Made by a program: the position numbers and the translations under genes. Positions 1 through 8,767 of a stretch of DNA of 64,000 bases are shown piece by piece. The notes beneath the pieces are model-generated. The model did not search any database, was not told the DNA's origin, and saw only the letters and a program-made list of their open reading frames with translations. Numbering within the stretch: the stretch's first letter is position 1; each line of letters starts with the position of its first letter. This DNA comes from Opitutia bacterium Tous-C4FEB (GTDB lineage: Bacteria; Verrucomicrobiota; Verrucomicrobiia; Opitutales; Opitutaceae), in assembly GCA_002304445.1 (NCBI GenBank), contig NEVA01000002.1, positions 124,001 through 188,000 on the forward strand, given 5' to 3'.

Positions 1-1
1 T

Positions 2-1267
2 CTCGAGGATGATTTGCGCGAGACGCAGGGGCTTTCGGATCTGCTATTGCCGACCTATTTCGAGCAAACGCGGACGTTTCCGATTCTGCTCCAAGAGGCG
101 ACGCTGCGCGGCACGACGGCTAAGATCGACCTGCTGTTTTTGGAGGAATACTACCACGCCCGACAGGCGGTGCCGGTGCCGTTGGAGGTGGCGCCTTTCG
201 ACGGAGGATTCACGAAGAGCTATCAGGAAGGCGTGTTTAAGAACGTGCTGCACTTCGACGTGGCGTCGCTCTACCCAAGCCTGCTGCTGAGCATCGCCCG
301 GAATCCGCGCAACGACTCGCTCGGTGTTTTCATCCCGCTGCTGAAATCGCTGCGGGAGTATCGTTTGAAATTCAAGTTGCTCGCGCGCACGGCGGCGACG
401 GCGGACGAACGCGCGGAGGCGCAGGCGCGGCAGGCGTCGTTCAAGATTTTGATCAATTCGTTCTACGGCTATTTGGGGTTTTCCGGCGCGCGGTTCGGCG
501 ACGGTGAGCTGGCGGCGGAAGTGACGCGGCGGGGGCGCGAATTGTTGCAGGCGTTGATCGAGGAGTTTGCGCGGCAGGGCTGCACGATTCTGGAGGCGGA
601 CACGGACGGAATCTATCTGGCGTCGGAGAAGGATTTTGCCGCGCCGGAGAAACTGCTGGCGCGCGTGGCGCCAACGTTGCCGCCGGGCATTGAGCTCGAA
701 TACGACGGCAGCTACATGGCGATGTTCTGCTACAAGGCGAAGAACTACGCGCTCTATGACGGGAAAAAAATGACGCTGCGCGGCAGCGCGCTGCGCTCGC
801 GGGGCATCGAGCCGTTCTTGAAGAAACTTTCACGGCAGCTCCTGAGGTATTTGGTCGGAGCGTCGGAGGAGTCGCCGCTGGGGCTGCTCGGGGAATTGCG
901 GACGCAGCTGGAGGCGAGGTCGCTGCCGGTGGCTGAGGTCGCGAAGAGCGAATCGCTGGGTATGAACCCGGATGCCTACGAGCGCTTCATCGCGGAGGGC
1001 GGGAAACCGCGGCGGGCTTCGGCGGAGGCGGCGTTGAAGATGAATCCGCGGCCGCGGATGGGAGAGCGGATCGCGTATTTTATCGCGCCCAAACAGAAAG
1101 GGCAGACGAGCGATTGGCAGCGGGCCCAGCCGGTGGAGTTGTTTAATCCGGCGACGGCGCCCTACGACGCGGGCTACTACACGGACAAGCTGGACGACTG
1201 GAGCGAGCGCTACGGAAGGTTTATCGGCGTGAGACCGCCGGGCGGAGTGCAGGGCGAGCTGCTGTAG
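2..1267 (+). CDS. Family B DNA polymerase, C-terminal polymerase part (5' end outside window)
   Basis: Template-directed DNA synthesis enzyme of family B (E. coli Pol II / archaeal PolB type). The reading frame is open to the window edge, so the N-terminal and 3'-5' exonuclease regions lie upstream. Visible motifs in order: motif A DVASLYPS (about nt 257-280), motif B KILINSFYGYLGF (about 443-481), and motif C with DTDG (about 599-610), whose two Asp together with the motif A Asp bind the catalytic metals. A KAKNYAL segment follows, matching the KxY-type motif. The C-terminal 150 residues look like the thumb. The next gene is convergent and a hairpin repeat lies between them. Family assignment is secure; whether it acts in repair or replication restart cannot be read here. 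Confidence 0.9.
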   Translation, partial: LEDDLRETQGLSDLLLPTYFEQTRTFPILLQEATLRGTTAKIDLLFLEEYYHARQAVPVPLEVAPFDGGFTKSYQEGVFKNVLHFDVASLYPSLLLSIARNPRNDSLGVFIPLLKSLREYRLKFKLLARTAATADERAEAQARQASFKILINSFYGYLGFSGARFGDGELAAEVTRRGRELLQALIEEFARQGCTILEADTDGIYLASEKDFAAPEKLLARVAPTLPPGIELEYDGSYMAMFCYKAKNYALYDGKKMTLRGSALRSRGIEPFLKKLSRQLLRYLVGASEESPLGLLGELRTQLEARSLPVAEVAKSESLGMNPDAYERFIAEGGKPRRASAEAALKMNPRPRMGERIAYFIAPKQKGQTSDWQRAQPVELFNPATAPYDAGYYTDKLDDWSERYGRFIGVRPPGGVQGELL

Positions 1268-1290
1268 TGAGGCAGCGGCGGGCGGGGGCG

Positions 1291-1320
1291 AGGGAGGGCG
1301 GGTCGGAGACCCTGCCCTGC
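1291..1320. repeat. REP-like hairpin repeat, copy 1
   Basis: Imperfect palindrome: AGGGC GGGTC, loop GGA, GACCC T GCCCT (1295-1318). The same unit recurs near 11460-11483 and as a half copy at 15663-15682, each time just beyond the stop of a minus-strand gene. Here it lies in the convergent gap between the polymerase and the MoeB-like gene. Confidence 0.75.
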
Positions 1321-1332
1321 GATGGCCGCAAT

Positions 1333-2505
1333 TTAGTAGCGGCGGAGCGTGGGGTCGATTTGCTCGGCCCAGGCCTCGATGCCGCCGGCGACGTTGCTCA
1401 CGCGAGGGAAACCTTGGGCGCGCAAATACTCGGTCACCCGCAGACTCCGGCCGCCGTGATGGCAGTGGATGAGCAGGTGTTTCTCGCGCGGCAGGTCGCC
1501 GAGTTGCTCGGGGATCTGGCGCATCGGAATCGGCTCGGCGCCGGGGATGGCGCAGATTTCGAATTCGAAGGGCTCGCGCACGTCGATCAGGTGCGTGTCT
1601 GATGCGGCCGTGTTAAGGAGGCGGTGCGATTCCTCGACGGTGAGTTCGAGTGGGACTGAGTCGGGTGTCATGAGGAGTGGAGCGGGAGCGCAGGTAAAAT
1701 CATAGCGGGCGGGATCGAGTGTGGTGATGACCGCTTCGGCGCCGCAAAGGCGGCAAGCGGGGTCGCGGAAGATTTTGAGCGTCGAGAAATTCTGCCCGAG
1801 CGCGTCGTAGGTGAGGAGGCGGCCGCGCAACGGTTCGCCGATGCCGGTGACGAGCTTGACCGCTTCGAGCGCCTGAAGACTGCCGATCACGCCGCAGAGC
1901 GCGCCGAGGACGCCGGCCTCGCCGCAGTTGGGGACGGTGCCGGCCGCGGGTGGCTCGGGGAAAAGGCAGCGGTGGCAAGGGCCGCCTTGGGCGGGGTCGA
2001 AGACGCTGACCTGGCCCTCGAAGCGATAAATGCTGCCGTAGACGAGCGGACGGCGGGTGAGGGCGGCGGCGTCGTTGTTGAGGTAACGGGTGGAAAAATT
2101 GTCGGTTCCGTCGATGATGATGTCGTAGGCGGCGAAGAGTGTGAGGGCGTTGGCGACGGTGACGCCCCCGGGGTGTTCGATGACTTTGGTGAACGGATTG
2201 GTGGCGCGGAGGCGGCGCGCAGCGGATGTGACTTTGAGTTCGCCGACGGTGGAGTCGTCGTGGAGGAGCTGGCGCTGGAGATTGTGGTTTTCGACGCGGT
2301 CGAAGTCGGCAATGCCGAGGGTGCCGACGCCGGCGGCCGCGAGGTAGAGGGCGGCGGGACTGCCGAGGCCGCCGGCGCCGATGACGAGGACGCGGGCGGC
2401 GGCGAGCTCTTGTTGGCCGGCGACGCCGAGTTCATCGAGCAGAATGTGCCGGCTGTAGCGCGCGAGTTCGGCGGGGGAAAGCGGCGGAGGCGGCACGGCG
2501 GGCAT
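1333..2505 (-). CDS. moeB: MoeB/ThiF-type adenylyltransferase with C-terminal rhodanese domain
   Basis: E1-like enzyme that adenylates the C-terminal Gly-Gly of a ubiquitin-like sulfur carrier (MoaD or ThiS type); the attached rhodanese then supplies sulfur for molybdopterin, thiamine or thiolation pathways. Residues 1-260 are the ThiF fold: GAGGLGSP nucleotide loop at 43-50, DFDRVENHNLQRQ at 67-79, catalytic-type Cys194 in PNCGEAG, and zinc ligands Cys177/Cys180 and Cys251/Cys254. Residues about 285-390 are the rhodanese domain with active-site Cys348 in HCHHGGRS. At 390 residues it has the usual length for MoeZ-type fusions. No carrier protein gene lies in the window, so the exact pathway is open. 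It is divergent from ruvX with a 76-base gap. Confidence 0.88.
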   Translation of the reverse strand: MPAVPPPPLSPAELARYSRHILLDELGVAGQQELAAARVLVIGAGGLGSPAALYLAAAGVGTLGIADFDRVENHNLQRQLLHDDSTVGELKVTSAARRLRATNPFTKVIEHPGGVTVANALTLFAAYDIIIDGTDNFSTRYLNNDAAALTRRPLVYGSIYRFEGQVSVFDPAQGGPCHRCLFPEPPAAGTVPNCGEAGVLGALCGVIGSLQALEAVKLVTGIGEPLRGRLLTYDALGQNFSTLKIFRDPACRLCGAEAVITTLDPARYDFTCAPAPLLMTPDSVPLELTVEESHRLLNTAASDTHLIDVREPFEFEICAIPGAEPIPMRQIPEQLGDLPREKHLLIHCHHGGRSLRVTEYLRAQGFPRVSNVAGGIEAWAEQIDPTLRRY

Positions 2506-2581
2506 TTGGGAAAAGAGAGCGCGGGCAGGACGGGTCGCAAATGAAATTGCACCGCACGGACGGGGCCGGCGGAATCGGGCG

Positions 2582-3016
2582 ATGCGCTTTATCGGGATCG
2601 ACTATGGCACGCGCCGGCTGGGCCTCGCCTACGGGGACGAGATCGGCGTGGCGACGCCGTTGCCGGCGCAAGTGGAAGCCGAGGTTGAACGGCGGTGGGC
2701 CGGAATGGTGGCGCTGGTGAAGGCGAGGCGGGCCACGGATCTCGTCCTCGGCTATCCGCTCAACATGGATGGCACGGCGGGATTTAAAGCGAAGGAAGTG
2801 GATGCATTTGCCGCGCGGTTGAAGGCGGAGCTCGGGCTGCCGGTGCACTTGGTTGACGAAACGCTCACGAGCCATGAGGCGGAGTCCACCATCTCGAAAC
2901 ATCGACGCCGCGAGGTGCGGGCGAGCGGGATTGTAGATTCTCGGGCGGCGACGCTGATTCTACAGGATTTCCTTGATCAAAAGTTTCCGCAGATTCCGCC
3001 GGATGAATCGCGCTGA
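2582..3016 (+). CDS. ruvX: RuvX/YqgF-type RNase H-fold nuclease (pre-16S rRNA processing)
   Basis: 144-residue RNase H-fold protein of the YqgF/RuvX family, implicated in 16S rRNA 5'-end maturation and proposed as a Holliday junction resolvase. It opens with the family signature GIDYGTRRLGLAYGD (first acidic residue Asp7). VLGYPLNMDGT, VDETLTSHEAE and a C-terminal DSRAATLILQDFL follow, carrying the other acidic residues. Length is typical. The ATG at 2582 has no clear Shine-Dalgarno motif. It precedes truA, and the intervening gap contains a dispersed repeat. Confidence 0.92.
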   Translation: MRFIGIDYGTRRLGLAYGDEIGVATPLPAQVEAEVERRWAGMVALVKARRATDLVLGYPLNMDGTAGFKAKEVDAFAARLKAELGLPVHLVDETLTSHEAESTISKHRRREVRASGIVDSRAATLILQDFLDQKFPQIPPDESR

Positions 3017-3068
3017 GGTTTATTTGGAGATGGCGGTTGGCGTCGGAAGCGCGTCGGGCGGCGAGATG

Positions 3069-3112
3069 GATTGCCACGTCGTCCTGCGGAAGCGGGACTG
3101 CTCGCAATGACG
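3069..3112. repeat. Dispersed 'cgcaatgac'-type repeat overlapping the truA start
   Basis: The sequence reading attgccacgtcgtc, then cctgcggaagcgggactgc, then tcgcaatgac resembles the widespread dispersed bacterial element whose other strand reads gtcattgcgag. Its ATG (3107) is the most plausible truA start codon, so the repeat appears to provide the start of the gene. A related piece ending in ggctcggaatgac lies at 11409-11441. Confidence 0.55.
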
Positions 3113-3874
3113 GAATCGGAAAAAAGCGGGACGGGAGCGCCGCGGTGGAAGTGCGTGTGTGCGTATGACGGCGCGCCGTTCTCCGGGTGGCAGAGCCAGG
3201 CGGGAGGAAACAGCATTCAGGATGTGCTCGAGGCGCGGTTGACGCAGATTTTTGGCACACCGCGGCGGATTCACGGCAGCGGGCGAACGGACGCGGGGGT
3301 GCATGCGCGGGCGCAGGTGTTTCACTTTGAGGCGGAGTGGCGGCATGGCCCGGAACGGCTGTTGGCGGCGATGCGGTCCGAACTGGTGCCGGCGATTCAG
3401 ATCATCTCGGTGCGGCAGGTGTCCCCGGAGTTTCATGCGCGGTTCTCGGCGACGGGGAAGATCTACACGTATTACCTGCACATCGGGGATGCGGATCCGT
3501 TTACCCGGCCGTATTGCTGGCCGGTGTTTCGCGAGCTCGATTTTGTCGCGATGGAAGCGGCGGCGGCGGAGTTGCGCGGCACGCATGATTTTAAGGCCTT
3601 CTCGGCGTTCAACGGCACGGAGCGCGAAGATACCGTGAGGGATTTACGGCGGCTCGAGATCGCGCGGCGGGGGGCGAAGGTGCGGATCACGGCGGAGGCC
3701 AACGGATTTCTCTACAAGATGGTGCGGAGCCTCGCCGGCGCGCTGGTGGCGGCGGGCGAAGGGCGGATGCCAGCGGAGGCGGTGCGGGCGATCTTGGCGG
3801 CTAAAGTGCGGACGAACGCCGTGCGGACGGCGCCGCCCGAGGGATTGTTCTTGGAGAAGGTGCTCTACCGGTGA
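3107..3874 (+). CDS. truA: tRNA pseudouridine(38-40) synthase TruA
   Basis: Isomerises uridines 38-40 in the tRNA anticodon arm. The catalytic Asp62 sits in the family motif GRTDAGVHA. The early AYDGAPFSGWQSQ and the later YTYYLHIGDADPF and NGFLYKMVRSLAGAL segments are all typical. I start at the ATG at 3107, giving 255 residues. An in-frame TTG at 3071 would add 12 residues encoded by a dispersed repeat and is unlikely. The gene overlaps comF by the GTGA at 3871-3874, implying translational coupling. Confidence 0.94.
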   Translation: MTESEKSGTGAPRWKCVCAYDGAPFSGWQSQAGGNSIQDVLEARLTQIFGTPRRIHGSGRTDAGVHARAQVFHFEAEWRHGPERLLAAMRSELVPAIQIISVRQVSPEFHARFSATGKIYTYYLHIGDADPFTRPYCWPVFRELDFVAMEAAAAELRGTHDFKAFSAFNGTEREDTVRDLRRLEIARRGAKVRITAEANGFLYKMVRSLAGALVAAGEGRMPAEAVRAILAAKVRTNAVRTAPPEGLFLEKVLYR

Positions 3875-4596
3875 GCGCGCTCGGCGAACTGTGGCGGGGG
3901 TTGGGCGACGTGGTGTTTCCGCCGTCGTGTGTGGGGTGTAGGGGCGTGGTCGAAAGGAGCGGATTCAACCACGTCTGCGTAAAGTGCGCGGGGCAACTCG
4001 ACTTTGTGGCGGCGCCGCACTGCTCGACGTGCGGTTCGCCGTTCTACGGCGTCGTCGACGGCGAGCGGTCGTGTCCGCATTGCGTGGGGTTGAACCCGGC
4101 GTTTGGGTCGGGTTGCACGGCGGTGCTGTTCAAAGGACCGGCGCGCGCCCTCGTGATCGAGCTCAAGTATCATCGTGGGCGGCATGTCGTCGCGGACATG
4201 GCGGAAATCTTTCGGCGGTCGCCCGAGATTCTGGCGGTGGTGAAGGGGGCGGTGCTGGTGCCGGTGCCGCTGCATCCGCGGAAGGCGCGGGAGCGGGGAT
4301 TCAACCAAAGCGCGTTGCTGGCGGCGAGTTTGGCGCGGCTCGCAGGCGGGCGGGTCGAGGAGGTGTTGCGGCGGGAGGTGGACACGCCGACGCAGACGGC
4401 GTTCGACCGGAAAACGCGGCAGGCAAACCTCAAAAATGCCTTTGCACTGGCTCGGGGCGTAACGCTTACTCCGGGCCAACAATATGTGCTCGTTGATGAT
4501 GTCTTCACCACCGGTTCCACGCTCAACAGTTGCGCGCGGGTCCTGCGTCGCGCCGGGGCTTTGAAACTCGACGTCGTCACCTTCGCCCACGGCTGA
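3871..4596 (+). CDS. comF: ComF-family phosphoribosyltransferase-like protein
   Basis: ComF/GntX family protein, linked to DNA uptake or DNA metabolism in several bacteria; biochemical role unsettled. The N-terminal third carries zinc-binding Cys pairs: Cys20/23, Cys36/39, Cys51/54 and Cys68/71. The C-terminal part is a PRTase fold with [19 protein letters not shown] and a PRPP loop [12 protein letters not shown] near residue 208. The GTG start overlaps the truA stop. Length of 241 residues is normal. No other competence genes are visible nearby. Confidence 0.88.
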   Translation: MSALGELWRGLGDVVFPPSCVGCRGVVERSGFNHVCVKCAGQLDFVAAPHCSTCGSPFYGVVDGERSCPHCVGLNPAFGSGCTAVLFKGPARALVIELKYHRGRHVVADMAEIFRRSPEILAVVKGAVLVPVPLHPRKARERGFNQSALLAASLARLAGGRVEEVLRREVDTPTQTAFDRKTRQANLKNAFALARGVTLTPGQQYVLVDDVFTTGSTLNSCARVLRRAGALKLDVVTFAHG

Positions 4597-4616
4597 TTTC
4601 CGTTCCTCTTTTCGCC

Positions 4617-5486
4617 ATGCATTTCGACAAACCGACTTACAAAGTCCGCAAAACCGCCAAGAAAGAGATTCCCAAGGGACTCTACACGAAAGACCCGCTG
4701 ACGGGGGAAATCCTCTTCAATAAGGAGATTGAGGACAACCAGATGGTGGTACCGCGTAGCGGGCATCACTTCCCGATCGGGGCGCGGGCGCGGATCGAGT
4801 CGCTGTTCGACGGCGGCACGTTTGTGGAAACCGACGCCGGCGTGACCTCGGGCGATCCTCTGAAGTTTGTCGATTCACAGGCGTATCCGGACCGGATCAA
4901 ACGCTATAAGAAAGAGAGCGGCCTGCCCGAGGCGGTGATCTGCGGGATGGGAAAGATCCTTGGGATCAAAGTTTCGGTGGCGGTGATGGACTTCCGTTTC
5001 TGCGGCGGCGCGATGGGTGCGGCGGCGGGCGAAAAAATCACGCGGGCGATCGAGGCGGCCCTGGAGAAGAAAGTGCCGTGCATCATCTTTAGCGCTTCGG
5101 GCGGCGCGCGCATGCAGGAAGGAATTTTCTCGCTGATGCAGATGGCCAAGACGAGCGCGGCGCTCGGTCGGCTGGCGGAGGCGAAGTTGCCGTTTATTTC
5201 GGTGCTGACGTCGCCCACGATGGGCGGAGTGACGGCGAGCTTTGCGACATTGGGCGACGTGATCATCGCGGAGCCGGCGGCGTTGATCGGCTTTGCCGGA
5301 GCGCGCGTCATCAAGGACACCACGAAGCAATCGCTGCCGCCGGGGTTTCAGACGGCGGAGTTTTTGCTCAAGCACGGCCTGATCGACCAGATTGTCCCGC
5401 GCTTGGAGATGCGGGAACGGTTGCGCGATCTGCTCGCGGCGCTCCACACGAAGAAGCGGCCGGCGACGGTCGCGGGGAAGAACTGA
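4617..5486 (+). CDS. accD: Acetyl-CoA carboxylase carboxyltransferase subunit beta, without zinc finger
   Basis: Beta subunit of the carboxyltransferase that moves the carboxyl group from carboxybiotin to acetyl-CoA, the committed step of fatty acid synthesis. The crotonase-like core is well conserved: [37 protein letters not shown] and [11 protein letters not shown]. The N-terminal Cys4 zinc ribbon of E. coli AccD (Cys27, 30, 46, 49) aligns here with Asp26, Thr29, Val45 and Ser48, so every ligand is lost although the flanks ([11 protein letters not shown]) are kept. I start at the ATG at 4617 (289 residues); an upstream in-frame start at 4530 lies inside comF. accA is not in the window. folC follows, as in many bacteria. 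Confidence 0.95.
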   Translation: MHFDKPTYKVRKTAKKEIPKGLYTKDPLTGEILFNKEIEDNQMVVPRSGHHFPIGARARIESLFDGGTFVETDAGVTSGDPLKFVDSQAYPDRIKRYKKESGLPEAVICGMGKILGIKVSVAVMDFRFCGGAMGAAAGEKITRAIEAALEKKVPCIIFSASGGARMQEGIFSLMQMAKTSAALGRLAEAKLPFISVLTSPTMGGVTASFATLGDVIIAEPAALIGFAGARVIKDTTKQSLPPGFQTAEFLLKHGLIDQIVPRLEMRERLRDLLAALHTKKRPATVAGKN

Positions 5487-5532
5487 GGCTGTCCGCTGCG
5501 GAAGGCCGGGCGCAGTGGTTTCTATTTGAGCC

Positions 5533-6867
5533 ATGGGTGACGAACCGAAACTCGCCGATTACGCGGCGGTGCAGGACTATCTCTTCAGCCTGAAGGCGCA
5601 GGGCCTGAAGTTTGGCATCGACCGGATGCGGCTGCTCGCGGCGGCGATCGGGCACCCGGAGCGCGCGGTGCCCTGCGTGCACATTGCGGGGACCAACGGC
5701 AAGGGCTCGGTGGCGGCGATGCTCGACGCGATCTTGAAAGAGACGGGATTGAGGCGCGGGCTCTACACCTCGCCGCATCTGGTGCGGCTGGGCGAACGCG
5801 TGCAGGTGGATCGGTTGTTGCTGGGCGAGGGCGAGATCATGGCTTATGCGCAGGAGTTGCGGCCGGTGGCGGCGCGGCTGGCGGCGGAGGGCGGCGCGGA
5901 CGACCATCCGAGTTTTTTCGAGTTCATGACGGCGATGGCGTTTTTGCAGTTCGCCCGGAAAAAGTGCGACGTGAACGTGATCGAGGTGGGACTGGGCGGC
6001 CGGCTCGACGCCACGAATGTCGTGACGCCGGCGGTGAGTGTGATCGCGTCCATCGGGCTCGATCATTGCGAGATGCTGGGCAACACGGTCGAGCTGATCG
6101 CCGCCGAGAAGGCCGGCATCATCAAGCCGGGGGTGCCGGTCGTGATGGGCCGGGTTGTGCCCGGGGTGGAGCGGGTGATCCGCGCGCGGGCGGCCGAGTG
6201 CGGGTCGAGGGTCGTAAGTGTCGCCGAGGAGTTCGGGGAGGATTTTTCGAAGTATCCGGCGACCAATTTGGAGGGAGATTACCAACGCTGGAATGCGGCG
6301 ACGGCGACTTTAGCCGCGCGGGAGTTGGCGGCGCGGGAGCCGAAAGTGGGCGCAGTTTTGACGGACGAGTTGATCGCGCGCGGCTTGATGCGGGTGGATT
6401 GGCCCGGGCGTTGGCAACGGGTGCGGCTTGGCGGGCGCCTCGTGGTGCTCGATGCTTCGCACAACCCGGACGGCGCGCAGGTGCTGGAGACGAGCTTGGC
6501 GCGGTTGGTGGCGGAGACGGGACGGGCGCCGTTGGTCGTCACCGGGGTGCTGGGAGCGGCGCGGGCGCGGCCGCTCTTGGAGACGATCTGCCACTACGCG
6601 CGGGAGATTCATTTCGTCGTGCCGCAGCAAGGCCGGGCCTGCGGCTATGAGGAACTGGAGGCGTTATTACCGGCGAGTTTTGCTGCTCGAGGCGGACGCG
6701 TGGTGCGGTCGAGCGTGGAGACGATTTTCCCGCGCCGGGACGCGTGCACGGCGGGCGGGCCCGACGATGTCGTCGTCGTGACGGGATCGATTTATCTGCT
6801 CGGAGAAGTGATGGCGCGGCTCGCCCCGCAACGCGGGCCGGGCGAGGGGCGGTTGCAGGATTTTTGA
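5533..6867 (+). CDS. folC: Dihydrofolate synthase / folylpolyglutamate synthase
   Basis: Mur-ligase-like ATP-dependent enzyme that adds glutamate to dihydropteroate and tetrahydrofolates. The P-loop GTNGKGSVA is at residues 53-61, followed by LYTSPHLVRLGERVQVD, VEVGLGGRLDATNVV-type sequence, the metal-site region GLDHCEMLGNTVELIAAEKAGIIKPGVP, and a C-terminal LDASHNPDGAQ. Length of 444 residues is typical. It lies 46 bases after accD and probably shares its transcript. The sequence after its stop contains a palindromic repeat facing the convergent purA. Confidence 0.93.
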   Translation: MGDEPKLADYAAVQDYLFSLKAQGLKFGIDRMRLLAAAIGHPERAVPCVHIAGTNGKGSVAAMLDAILKETGLRRGLYTSPHLVRLGERVQVDRLLLGEGEIMAYAQELRPVAARLAAEGGADDHPSFFEFMTAMAFLQFARKKCDVNVIEVGLGGRLDATNVVTPAVSVIASIGLDHCEMLGNTVELIAAEKAGIIKPGVPVVMGRVVPGVERVIRARAAECGSRVVSVAEEFGEDFSKYPATNLEGDYQRWNAATATLAARELAAREPKVGAVLTDELIARGLMRVDWPGRWQRVRLGGRLVVLDASHNPDGAQVLETSLARLVAETGRAPLVVTGVLGAARARPLLETICHYAREIHFVVPQQGRACGYEELEALLPASFAARGGRVVRSSVETIFPRRDACTAGGPDDVVVVTGSIYLLGEVMARLAPQRGPGEGRLQDF

Positions 6868-6886
6868 GGCAGCGGCTTGGGCGCGA

Positions 6887-6924
6887 GCGGGGTGGGGTCA
6901 CCCCGCCTACACGGCGGAAGGACC
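6887..6924. repeat. REP-like hairpin with conserved ctac/ggcggaa flank
   Basis: Perfect 8-bp stem GCGGGGTG, loop GGGT, CACCCCGC (6887-6906), followed by ctacacggcggaagg. The hairpin at 15577-15596 has a different stem but nearly the same right flank (ctacaggcggaaagg), suggesting one dispersed family. It lies between the convergent folC and purA. Confidence 0.65.
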
Positions 6925-6942
6925 GCCTCGGAGCGGACAGTC

Positions 6943-8487
6943 TCAGGCGAGCTTTACGAGATCGATGGTGGCGGGGACGTCTTTGATGATCTGGGACGGC
7001 TCGGGGCCGACGCCGAGGTAGCGGAGATTTGGGAGCTTTTCGGCGGCGGGCCACGGTTCGCCGGCGTAGGCGACGTCGAGCTTGCTTTTCATCATCGCGG
7101 CGACGTAGCGCTGGGCGTTTTTCGGGAGCTCGGTGAAGCGGCGGATCTTGGAAATATCCTCCGTCCAACCGGGGTGGCGCGTGTAGACGGGTTTGAGCGT
7201 TTTGCGGACGGCCTCGTTGCGCGGGACGTGGTGGTAGATTTTCCCGGAGGCGTCTTGGTAGGAGGTGCAGATGAGGAGTTCGCCTTTCCACGCGCCGTCG
7301 TGCGTGAGGGCGTCGGACTTGTTGATCATCACGTCTTGGAAGCCGCCGTAGCGGAGGGCGTCGCCTTTTTCCACGGCGTCGAACCAGCCGACCATGCGCT
7401 GGCGACCGGTGCTGGTGCCGAATTCGATCTGCTTGAGTTTGATGGCGAGCGGGTGGGCGTCGTCCATCTGCGTGAGGAAGGTGTGGGTGCCGACCTTGGT
7501 GTCGTAGGCCTTGGCGACGCCGAAGGTGTGGATGCGCTGCACGGGAATGCCGGCGCTCTCGAAGAACTCGGGCGTGTAGGTGTGCGACGCGGTGACGTTG
7601 GGCGAGAAGCCGTGGCGCTTGTCGAGCCAGTAGGCCTGCCCGAACTCGCCGATGATGGTGCGGCCGGCGTGCAGCTCGCGGAGGATGAGTTCGCGGACCT
7701 CGCCGATGTTGGGCGCGAGGGCAACGCCGGCGGCCCAGGTGACGGTGGTGAGCGTCTCAAGATTGAGCGTGAAGGGCTCGGTGCCGCGGAAGCGCGTGAA
7801 GTCGAATTCCTCCTTGGGGAAGATGCCGAGTTCGATGGCCTCGGCGTTGGCGCGGAGTTCGGCGGTGGTGAGTTTGTCGAAGAAGCCGGCGAAGGTTTCG
7901 GGGCTGACGCGGCAGACGTGTTGGATGACGCGCAGGGCGCGGTCGGCGCGTTGGGCGAGTTTGCGGGCGAAGAAATTGGGCCCGGCGTGGAAGTCGGAAA
8001 ACGTCATCTGCCACTGGCCGATTTCGTCGGCGTAGGCGGGGGTGATGCCGCGGCCGGTGGAGCCGCGGGGTTCCTCGGCGAGGATTTTTTCGCGGTAGTC
8101 TTCCCACGCGAGATCGAGGAGGCGGTGGGTGAGATCGGTGACCATCGTGCGCTCGTCGATGAGGAGGCGTGAAACGATGGCGTGGCCCTTGGCCTCGAGG
8201 GGTTTGGTTTCCCACCAGATTTTGCGGGGATCGGCGACGACGCCGGAGCCGATGCAGAGGTGTTTCGCGTCGCGGACGACGACGCCGGCGGGGAGGAGGT
8301 TGAGCTTGATGCCGCCGGCGGTGTGGCCGGAGTTGGCGCCGCCGTTGACCTTGAGGACGACGGAGACGGCGTGGGGGGTGCCGCGAAGTTCGTCGGCGAC
8401 CTCGGGGATGAGGCGGCCTTTGCCTTCGTCTCCGAGGGAGATACCGACGTCGGCGATCAGTTGGCTGGAAAAAGGGAGGAGTGACAT
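6943..8487 (-). CDS. purA: Adenylosuccinate synthetase, long divergent form
   Basis: Condenses IMP with aspartate using GTP, the first step from IMP to AMP. Conserved residues: GDEGKG with catalytic-type Asp20, NGGANSGHT with His55 (E. coli His41), [27 protein letters not shown], and an NKSD guanine-contact region. The ATG at 8487 gives 514 residues, about 80 more than E. coli PurA; extra sequence is spread through the middle. Segments around the E. coli EGAQG and DHGTYPYVTSSNT regions are strongly altered ([14 protein letters not shown], then [12 protein letters not shown]). An upstream in-frame start at 8577 would add 30 unlikely residues. Family secure; substrate specificity is inferred. 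Confidence 0.85.
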   Translation of the reverse strand: MSLLPFSSQLIADVGISLGDEGKGRLIPEVADELRGTPHAVSVVLKVNGGANSGHTAGGIKLNLLPAGVVVRDAKHLCIGSGVVADPRKIWWETKPLEAKGHAIVSRLLIDERTMVTDLTHRLLDLAWEDYREKILAEEPRGSTGRGITPAYADEIGQWQMTFSDFHAGPNFFARKLAQRADRALRVIQHVCRVSPETFAGFFDKLTTAELRANAEAIELGIFPKEEFDFTRFRGTEPFTLNLETLTTVTWAAGVALAPNIGEVRELILRELHAGRTIIGEFGQAYWLDKRHGFSPNVTASHTYTPEFFESAGIPVQRIHTFGVAKAYDTKVGTHTFLTQMDDAHPLAIKLKQIEFGTSTGRQRMVGWFDAVEKGDALRYGGFQDVMINKSDALTHDGAWKGELLICTSYQDASGKIYHHVPRNEAVRKTLKPVYTRHPGWTEDISKIRRFTELPKNAQRYVAAMMKSKLDVAYAGEPWPAAEKLPNLRYLGVGPEPSQIIKDVPATIDLVKLA

Positions 8488-8708
8488 GGGTTGCGGTGCA
8501 ACCGAGTCAGGCCCGCGGGCGGAACGTCCCCTGTTGCCGAAAAGGAAAAACGTAGGAGGCGGGGGGAGGGCAAACAAAAATCAGGGTGGCGAGGTGGGCT
8601 TTTGTGCCGGCTGAGCGAGGAGCGCTGGCCGGGGTCTCTCTTTGCGTAACTCCGTAAACAAGTTTTGCGCAAGAGGCTGGTGCGGCCGAGGTTGTCCGGA
8701 CCCTTGGT

Positions 8709-8735
8709 CGCGGTTAAGTTGCGGATTTAATCGCG
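8709..8735. promoter_or_regulatory. Inverted repeat upstream of the Ntn hydrolase gene
   Basis: The arms cgcggttaa (8709-8717) and ttaatcgcg (8727-8735) are inverted copies with one mismatch, 33 bases upstream of the start at 8768. This could be an operator or a small hairpin. No convincing -35/-10 pair was found nearby. Weakly supported. Confidence 0.3.
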
Positions 8736-8767
8736 GACAAACAAAGCACTTAACGATATGCTTTCAC

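Noticed and set aside
6877-8172. A 431-codon open frame on the + strand
   Set aside because: Antisense to purA; low-complexity Gly/Asp/Val content and no motif.
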